The notes beneath the pieces were generated by a model. It saw only the letters and a list, made by a program, of their open reading frames with translations. It made no database searches and was not told the DNA's origin. Both the position numbers and the translations under genes were made by a program. A DNA stretch of 35,345 nt from contig LWDN01000021.1 in the NCBI GenBank assembly GCA_002083515.1, positions 6,667-42,011 of the forward strand. Reading direction: 5' to 3'. The DNA is from Proteobacteria bacterium HN_bin10 (GTDB lineage: Bacteria; Pseudomonadota; Alphaproteobacteria; Caulobacterales; Aquidulcibacteraceae). Shown here one piece after another: positions 30,995 through 35,345 of this stretch; position 1 is the first letter of the stretch; the number at the start of each line of letters is the position of its first letter.

Positions 30995-31321
30995 ATGGCT
31001 GACGTCGCCCTCTCCGCCGCCGCCGCCGAGCGGATCAAATCGGTCGTCGCCAACGAGCCGGCGGGCGCGGGCCTACGCGTCGCCGTCGAAGGCGGCGGCT
31101 GTTCAGGCTTTCAGTATGAGATCGCCGTCGCCCAGGCGCCGAATGGCGACGATCTGATCGTCGAGCGCGACGGCGCGCGGCTCTTCGTCGATCCGGTGTC
31201 GCTGCCTTACCTCCTGGGCTCCGAGGTCGATTGGGTCGACGAACTGATCGGCGCTTCGTTCAAGGTGAAAAACCCGAACGCTGTCTCCAGCTGCGGCTGC
31301 GGCGTCAGCTTCTCGGTCTGA
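30995..31321 (+). CDS. erpA: A-type iron-sulfur carrier protein, ErpA-like
   Basis: A 108-aa carrier of the IscA/HesB family. The three cluster-ligating cysteines are present: C36 in GGGCSGFQY and C100/C102 in SSCGCGVSF. It delivers 2Fe-2S or 4Fe-4S clusters to client enzymes after assembly on a scaffold. The neighbourhood divergent from dgt is common in alphaproteobacteria. The next gene starts directly after its TGA (TGAATG), so a shared transcript is expected. ErpA versus IscA cannot be decided from sequence reading alone. Confidence 0.88.
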   Translation: MADVALSAAAAERIKSVVANEPAGAGLRVAVEGGGCSGFQYEIAVAQAPNGDDLIVERDGARLFVDPVSLPYLLGSEVDWVDELIGASFKVKNPNAVSSCGCGVSFSV

Positions 31322-31946
31322 ATGTTCGCCGTCCGCTCCAAGCTCGACAAAGGCATCGATGCGTTCGAGCGCGGCGCGTGGAAGCGCGCGCGCCGCTTGC
31401 TCGAAGCCGCGTTGCAGGACGAACCCCGCGCCGCCGGCTTCTATCATCTGGGTTTGCTCTATTGGCGCGGCCTCGGCTGCAAGCCCGACAAGACCGCCGC
31501 CGTGGATTGCTTCGCGCGCGCCGCGGAGTTCGGCCATCCCGGCGCACAGACCGCTTTTGGCATCGCGCTGCGCTCCGGCGTCGGCACGCTGAAGGACAAT
31601 GACCAGGCGCGCGCGCAGTTCCGTTCCGCCGCCGGCGCCGGCGACCGCGAAGCCATGGTGCAGCTCGCGACCATGAGCGAACCGGAAGACGCGCGCCGCT
31701 GGCTGATGCGCGCTTCCGAACTGGGCTACGCGCCGGCCATGGCGCATCTCTCGGACCTTGCTGATACAGCGCGATTCCGTCGAGGCGCTGTCTTGGCTCT
31801 ACGCTGCGGTGACGCTTTCGGGCGACGACGCCGCGCGCAAGCGCGCCGCCGCGCTGGCCAAGGAAATGACGCCGAAGGACATCGAGCAGGCGCAACGCTA
31901 CGGCCGCGCGTATGCGCGCGAAATCCGCGATCGGGTGGAGAAATAG
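31322..31946 (+). pseudogene. Sel1-repeat protein, frameshifted near 31757
   Basis: Sel1/TPR-like helix pairs are clear from 31322 to 31756: GFYHLGLLYWRGLGCKPDKTAAVDCF, then AEFGHPGAQTAFGIALRSGVGTL and AGDREAMVQLA. The frame then turns to Arg-rich nonsense. From 31758, the +1 frame reads LLIQRDSVEALSWLYAAVTLSGDDAARKRAA with another Sel1-like unit to a TAG at 31944-31946. A single additional base near 31757 (gacctt) accounts for this. It may be a real pseudogene, a programmed shift or a read error. The stop lies in a repeat. It follows erpA directly. Confidence 0.75.
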
Positions 31947-32029
31947 CGAATGGCGAATCGCGAATAATCAGTAGCTCAACAGCGCTGGCAATTTCGTGCT
32001 TCCCTATTCCCCATTCGCCACTCACTATT
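31942..32029. repeat. gcgaat-type inverted repeat between Sel1 gene and nitroreductase
   Basis: aatagcgaatggcgaat (31942-31958) and attcgccactcactatt (32013-32029) form 17-bp arms with two mismatches; further gcgaat and attcgc units surround them. The left arm holds the TAG stop of the Sel1 gene and the right arm ends 8 bp before the nitroreductase start, so the element fills the intergenic space. Similar gcgaat-rich repeats are often seen between genes in alphaproteobacteria. Confidence 0.75.
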
Positions 32030-32037
32030 CGCCCGTC

Positions 32038-32697
32038 ATGAACGTCTCCGAAGCCATAAAATCCCGCATTTCCATCCGCGCTTTCACGCCCGACCCTGTG
32101 CCGGAGCCGCTACTGCGCGAGATCATCGAGGTTGCACGCTTTGCGCCGAGCGGCGGCAATCTCCAGCCCTGGCGCGTCATCGCCGTCGCCGGCGCCGAGC
32201 GCGACGCGGTTACAGCACTCGCCAAAGCCAACCTCCCCGGCGACGAAGGCGAGCGTTTCATCTATCCGCCAGATCTCTGGGAACCCTATCGCTCGCGCCG
32301 CTTCAAGGTCGGCGAGGACATGTACGCGCTCTTAGGCATCGGCCGCGACAACAAGCCGGCGCGGCTCATGCATCTGGCGCAGAATTTCGAGTTCTTCGGC
32401 GCGCCCGTGGGCTTGTTCTTCATCATCGATAAAGCCATGGGCTACTGCCAGTGGGCGCATCTCGGCATGTTCATGCAGAGTGTGGCGCTGGCCGCGCTCG
32501 ACCGCGGCGTCGCCTCTTGCATGCAGGAAGCCTGGGCGCGCCTGCGCACGCCGCTCGCCGCGCACTTCGGGCTTGGCGATCACGAGATGATCTATTGCGG
32601 CATGGCCTTGGGCTATGCTGATATGTCCAAACCGGTGAACACGCTCCGCAGCGACCGCGCGGAAGTGGATGAGATCGCGGTGTTTAGGGGATTTTAG
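32038..32697 (+). CDS. Nitroreductase family protein (FMN-dependent)
   Basis: The 219-aa flavoprotein matches the nitroreductase fold: N-terminal IKSRISIRAFTPDPVPE and RFAPSGGNLQPWRVI (residues about 8-46, with FMN-phosphate-binding Arg/Ser), the central QWAHLGMFMQSVALAALDRG helix and the C-terminal CGMALGYADMSKPVN. It probably reduces nitro-aromatics or quinones with NAD(P)H. ATG 32038 is taken because homologues start at MNVSEAIKSR. The last 24 codons have a near-copy at 33615-33686, past the ParDE module. Confidence 0.88.
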   Translation: MNVSEAIKSRISIRAFTPDPVPEPLLREIIEVARFAPSGGNLQPWRVIAVAGAERDAVTALAKANLPGDEGERFIYPPDLWEPYRSRRFKVGEDMYALLGIGRDNKPARLMHLAQNFEFFGAPVGLFFIIDKAMGYCQWAHLGMFMQSVALAALDRGVASCMQEAWARLRTPLAAHFGLGDHEMIYCGMALGYADMSKPVNTLRSDRAEVDEIAVFRGF

Positions 32698-32708
32698 AAA
32701 GGATCACC

Positions 32709-32909
32709 GTGCGTGGACTGTTCCGCTTCTTGCAAGTGACCGATGGCATCGAACATCACGTTGCGCGGGAGGAAATTCGCCTGGGCGAATGGACCAACAT
32801 GTCGAAGCTGGACTACGACACCGCAAACATCGAACCCACGTTTTGGGCGCTTCCAGAAGAGGACTCGTGGCGAGAGGCGGTCCTTAGTGAATTGCCAGGA
32901 CCCGGTTGA
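32709..32909 (+). CDS. Small hypothetical protein (66 aa)
   Basis: The ORF starts with GTG 32709 eleven bases after the nitroreductase stop, with AAAGGA seven bases upstream. The sequence has no family I can name: RFLQVTDGIEHHVAREEIRLGEW, then an acidic segment and FWALPEEDSWREAV. It lies between the nitroreductase and convergent parE, inside the segment enclosed by the duplicated nitroreductase end. Its coding status is moderately likely. Confidence 0.42.
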   Translation: MRGLFRFLQVTDGIEHHVAREEIRLGEWTNMSKLDYDTANIEPTFWALPEEDSWREAVLSELPGPG

Positions 32910-32921
32910 TCAGCCAGATTT

Positions 32922-33251
32922 TCACCCTTCCGGCACGTGCAGGGAGATCTCCATGCTGTCGTGCAAGATGCGCACGACGAGAACTGTGTCCATGCCTTCG
33001 GTGCGGTACAGAATGAAGTGTCGCCCTGGTCGCCTCAAGCGAACAGTTCGGTAGCCCGCGCCAATCTCCGGTCGCTCGCGACTTCGGCTAGAGTTCGGAT
33101 TCTCGGCGATTGCGTCGATTGTGGCTAAGATCTCGTCCACGTAGCGTTCGGCTTGTCGAGGTCCGAAATTTTCGGTCGTCCAATCTACAATCTCGGAAAA
33201 ATCGCGTTCCGCCAGCCCGCCGAGGACGATTGTCCGCTTGGCGCCAGGCAC
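32922..33251 (-). CDS. parE: ParE/RelE-superfamily toxin of type II toxin-antitoxin system
   Basis: The 109-aa product has the ParE pattern: LAERDFSEIVDWTTENFGPRQAERYVDEI, then RERPEIGAGYRTVRLRRPGRHFILYRT, and a final VLVVRILHDSME strand-helix. ParE toxins inhibit DNA gyrase; RelE-type members cut mRNA, and the exact target here is not settled. The start GTG 33251 lies 4 bp after the antitoxin stop; the two genes are co-oriented with the antitoxin first, as in ordinary type II modules. Confidence 0.85.
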   Translation of the reverse strand: MPGAKRTIVLGGLAERDFSEIVDWTTENFGPRQAERYVDEILATIDAIAENPNSSRSRERPEIGAGYRTVRLRRPGRHFILYRTEGMDTVLVVRILHDSMEISLHVPEG

Positions 33252-33255
33252 TCGT

Positions 33256-33546
33256 TCACCCGCGCTTCGCGTTGCAAATAGCCTTACCCGCGACGTCCTT
33301 GAGATGCCGCTTCAACGACTTCGTGTCGGAGAACGTTCGGACCTCGCCCGCTTCGATGCTTGCGATCCCGAGCCTAGCCGCCTCCCTGAGCGCGGCAAGC
33401 TTGGCCGCCTCTTCGGCTTCTCGCTGCTCGATGAGACGCAGGCCCTCCCGCAGCACCTCGCTGGCATTTTGGTACCGGCCCGCATCGACCAGCGCGTCGA
33501 TCAGCTCTTCCTGCCGCTCTGTGAGAACAACATTGCGCGTGGCCAT
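33256..33546 (-). CDS. parD: ParD-family antitoxin
   Basis: A 96-aa protein with a ribbon-helix-helix N-terminus (MATRNVVLTERQEELIDALVDAGRYQNASEVLREGLRLIEQRE, divided into strand, helix A and helix B) and a C-terminal charged segment that wraps the toxin. The YxNASEVxREGLR motif is characteristic of the ParD/CC2985 group. It dimerises, binds its own promoter and neutralises ParE. An inverted repeat lies 14 bp before the ATG, a candidate operator. The order antitoxin-toxin with a 4-bp gap suggests one transcript. Confidence 0.87.
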   Translation of the reverse strand: MATRNVVLTERQEELIDALVDAGRYQNASEVLREGLRLIEQREAEEAAKLAALREAARLGIASIEAGEVRTFSDTKSLKRHLKDVAGKAICNAKRG

Positions 33547-33559
33547 GCAAGGACTCCAA

Positions 33560-33576
33560 TTGGCATATTATGCCAA
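33560..33576 (-). promoter_or_regulatory. Candidate ParD operator palindrome
   Basis: TTGGCAT-att-ATGCCAA is a perfect 7-bp inverted repeat, located 14 bp upstream of the parD start. Its AT-rich centre overlaps a plausible -10 region on the minus strand, so binding by the ribbon-helix-helix antitoxin could repress the module. Assignment is by position and symmetry. Confidence 0.6.
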
Positions 33577-33614
33577 ACCGACTCGCGGAGCAACACCCTG
33601 AAAGCGGAGGTCCG

Positions 33615-33686
33615 ACCAAACCCGTGAACACGCTCCGCAGCGACCGCGCGGAGGTGAATGAGATTGCGGTGTTCAGGGGATTCTAG
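33615..33686 (+). pseudogene. Remnant copy of a nitroreductase 3' end
   Basis: These 72 bp match the last 72 bp of the nitroreductase gene (32626-32697) at about 64 positions and encode (T)KPVNTLRSDRAEVNEIAVFRGF plus stop. The differences are mainly synonymous. There is no start or upstream body of the gene. It is either left over from a tandem paralogue or came with the ParDE segment. Confidence 0.8.
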
Positions 33687-33687
33687 C

Positions 33688-33942
33688 TCAGCGGAACGCA
33701 AGCGCGCCAGCAAGCAGAAGGCCTGGTGCGATCACGAGGGCTAGCGCTGCGTTGGGGCGCCCTTTGCGGACTATGAAAGCGCCCGCCGCGCCGGCCATTG
33801 TCGCAATGGCGGCGGTGGCTATCAGCGGCCAGTCAGCTCGGCTGCTTGCAAACAGAAGAGCATAGAAACCAGCAAACAATGACGCGAATGCGAGCACTGG
33901 GGTCGCCACGTCGTACAGCCAACGCCTCAGTGCGGACGTCAT
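33688..33942 (-). CDS. Small membrane protein (84 aa), second of a coupled pair
   Basis: The product has three hydrophobic segments (about 12-31, 37-57, 64-82) with few charged residues apart from the N-terminal Arg pair and RKGRPN loop. No family is recognised. Its start overlaps the stop of the 110-aa membrane protein gene by 4 bases (ATGA), so the two are probably made together, perhaps as parts of one membrane complex. Confidence 0.6.
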   Translation of the reverse strand: MTSALRRWLYDVATPVLAFASLFAGFYALLFASSRADWPLIATAAIATMAGAAGAFIVRKGRPNAALALVIAPGLLLAGALAFR

Positions 33943-34271
33943 TCAGTTCCCACCCGCGCATTCCCCAACACGCCATCTTCCGCGAAATCGACGATCGCGA
34001 ACAGCAGCCCCATCAGCACCAGCCATCCGATCGGCGCGATCAGGAACGGCATGGCGAGGTGGTGATCGGCGGCGTAGGCGCTCCAGGCCGACTTCACGCC
34101 CACCAAAGCCGCGATCGGATAAATCCAGCACAAGAATTCCGCCACCAGCAACGCCGCTTGCGAACGCCAGTGCGCGCGCTCGGCCGGCGTCAAGAGGCGA
34201 AGCGCCAGCCCCAGGCTCGCAAGCCCGACAGCCAAGTGAAAAAGTGTGAATGCCCAGAGGATCACCGTCAT
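33939..34271 (-). CDS. Small membrane protein (110 aa), first of a coupled pair
   Basis: The product has three membrane segments (about 4-26, 40-59 and 74-94), with RLLTPAERAHWRSQAALL on a loop between the first two and a short acidic tail. It has no catalytic motif that I recognise. ATG 34271 lies 16 bp from a poly-G/C inverted repeat. It heads the pair with 33688-33942. Confidence 0.62.
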   Translation of the reverse strand: MTVILWAFTLFHLAVGLASLGLALRLLTPAERAHWRSQAALLVAEFLCWIYPIAALVGVKSAWSAYAADHHLAMPFLIAPIGWLVLMGLLFAIVDFAEDGVLGNARVGTE

Positions 34272-34286
34272 AGGAGCACCATACTT

Positions 34287-34416
34287 CCCCCTCCCCTGTA
34301 GGGGGAGGGGGTCAAAGGGTGGGGTGAAGCCGAAAGCTCAGAACCGCGCTTCGATTCTTGTCTTTTGACTTCTCAATCACCCCCACCCCTGCCCCTCCCC
34401 CCTCTAGGGGGAGGGG
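34287..34416. repeat. Paired C/G-run inverted repeats between membrane gene and xth
   Basis: Two hairpins, ccccctcccc-tgtag-ggggaggggg (34287-34311) and cccctccccc-ctcta-gggggagggg (34392-34416), frame 80 bp of unique sequence in the divergent region ahead of xth. The hairpins are close to being copies of one another in either orientation. This kind of C/G-run palindrome is widespread in alphaproteobacterial intergenic regions. It ends 25 bp before the xth start. Confidence 0.8.
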
Positions 34417-34441
34417 TCTTGGTGCGCTAATAGCATCACCA

Positions 34442-35233
34442 ATGCCCCTCAAGATCGTCGCCTGGAACGTCAATTCCATCCTCGCGCGCCTGCCAACGGC
34501 GCTGAAAGTGTTCGAGGAGATCAATGCCGACATCTGGTGTCTGCAGGAAATCAAGTGCGAGGACGCGCGCTTTCCCCGCCTCGAATTCGAAACCATGGGC
34601 TTCAACATCGAAACCTTCGGCCAGAAGAGCTATAACGGCGTCGCCATCCTCTCCAAGCATCGCATCGAAGAGACCATCCGCGGCGTGCCCGGCTTGGATC
34701 ACGACCAGGCGCGCTATCTCGAATGCATCATCGCCGCGCCGGACGGGCCGGTGCGCGTCGCTTCGGTCTATGCGCCCAACGGCAATCCGATCGGCACGGA
34801 GAAGTTTCAGTTCAAGCTTGCGTTCATGGACGCGCTGCGCACGCATCTTGCCGATCTGCTGACGCTCGAAGAGCGCTTCGTCATCGCCGGCGATTACAAC
34901 GTCATCCCACGCGAGGTCGATTGCCATAATCCGGCGGTGTGGACCGGCGACGCCCTCTTCCAGCCCGAAACCCGCGCCGCCTATCGCGCGCTGCTCAATC
35001 TCGGTCTCCGCGACGCGTACATGCAGGCCGATGGCGCCGCGCATCGCTACACGTTCTGGGATTATCAGGCCGGCGCCTGGGCCAAGGACCACGGCATCCG
35101 CATCGATCATCTGCTGCTCTCGCCGCAGGCCGCCGATCGTCTGGACAGCGTCGAAATCTTCAAGAAAGCGCGCGGCCTGGAGAAAGCCTCCGACCATGTG
35201 CCGATCATCGCGGCGTTTGGTGACACCGGGTGA
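34442..35233 (+). CDS. xth: Exodeoxyribonuclease III (AP endonuclease)
   Basis: The 263-aa enzyme cuts DNA 5' to abasic sites and degrades 3' ends during base-excision repair. Motifs of the EEP fold are present: VAWNVNSILARLP (N9/N11), DIWCLQEIKCED with the metal-binding Glu36, SVYAPNGNP, VIAGDYNVIP (Asp and Asn of the active site), and the final KASDHVPIIAAF (Asp-His pair). ATG 34442 is selected because homologues begin at MKIVAWNVN-like sequence. The stop TGA is in GGGTGA, the first bases of a repeat copy at 35228. Confidence 0.93.
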   Translation: MPLKIVAWNVNSILARLPTALKVFEEINADIWCLQEIKCEDARFPRLEFETMGFNIETFGQKSYNGVAILSKHRIEETIRGVPGLDHDQARYLECIIAAPDGPVRVASVYAPNGNPIGTEKFQFKLAFMDALRTHLADLLTLEERFVIAGDYNVIPREVDCHNPAVWTGDALFQPETRAAYRALLNLGLRDAYMQADGAAHRYTFWDYQAGAWAKDHGIRIDHLLLSPQAADRLDSVEIFKKARGLEKASDHVPIIAAFGDTG

Positions 35234-35298
35234 CACACACGCGCCGCGCAAGCCGCGCCAGGTTCGCGCGAGCGACAGGGGGTGCGTGTGAGTCACCC
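35228..35298. repeat. Inverted repeat, gggtgacacacaccc family, copy 2
   Basis: Left arm gggtgacacacacgc (35228-35242) and right arm gcgtgtgagtcaccc (35284-35298) are imperfectly complementary and share their core and a cgcaag loop motif with copy 1 at 27698-27772. The left arm supplies the stop codon of xth. The rest of the window to 35345 holds no gene; its last 21 bases (ggaccgccggc...agccgg) look like the start of another palindromic element related to the tggaccgccggc family. Confidence 0.75.
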
Positions 35299-35345
35299 CT
35301 CCGGATTCTTCCTTGACCCTCCGAGGACCGCCGGCTTCCAGCCGG

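Overview
The window comes from a GC-rich alphaproteobacterial chromosome, most likely Caulobacterales or a Hyphomonadaceae-type relative (inferred). Supporting evidence: the polar organiser PopZ sits beside valS; a dGTPase-SPOR-nagZ-scpA-scpB-tatABC-serS block is in the alphaproteobacterial order; TrmFO, ErpA and an Atm1-type exporter are present; and GANTC (CcrM-type) sites cluster upstream of popZ. Genes are tightly packed. No CRISPR array, prophage, transposase or rRNA gene was seen.

Layout. 1-2.4 kb, minus strand: 5' end of valS, terminator, popZ, pcm, an extensin-like zinc peptidase. 2.45-2.9 kb: tRNA-Cys and tRNA-Asn, each followed by a hairpin terminator. 2.9-8.1 kb, minus: an NTF2-like protein, two translationally coupled PYROXD2/CrtI-like flavoproteins, a GcvT-like aminomethyltransferase and a zinc-ribbon protein. 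8.2-9.4 kb, plus: a K+ channel and a cysteine-rich protein of unknown function. 9.4-15.1 kb: an Atm1-type ABC exporter, a LOG-family protein, a periplasmic protein with two TonB-C-like units, an ECF sigma factor coupled to a four-helix membrane protein, and gltX. 15.2-20.9 kb: an MDR oxidoreductase, a DUF429-like protein, a MATE exporter, a polytopic membrane protein and trmFO. 20.9-23.1 kb: an accessory strip, visibly less GC-rich than its flanks, with small orphan proteins including related paralogues and a mini-protein resembling sigma region 2. 23.1-30.9 kb, minus: serS-tatC-tatB-tatA-scpB-scpA-nagZ-SPOR-dgt, linking Tat export, chromosome condensation and cell-wall recycling; argS, often found between SPOR and dgt, is absent. 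31-35.2 kb: erpA, a frameshifted Sel1-repeat gene, a nitroreductase, a ParDE toxin-antitoxin module bordered by a copy of the nitroreductase 3' end, two small coupled membrane proteins and xth.

The most unusual feature is the density and placement of palindromic repeats. At least six kinds occur. One is inserted in frame inside trmFO and adds about 37 codons. Several others begin on or beside stop codons (extensin-like gene, nagZ, Sel1 gene, xth). All functional calls come from reading motifs by eye; no database search was run.
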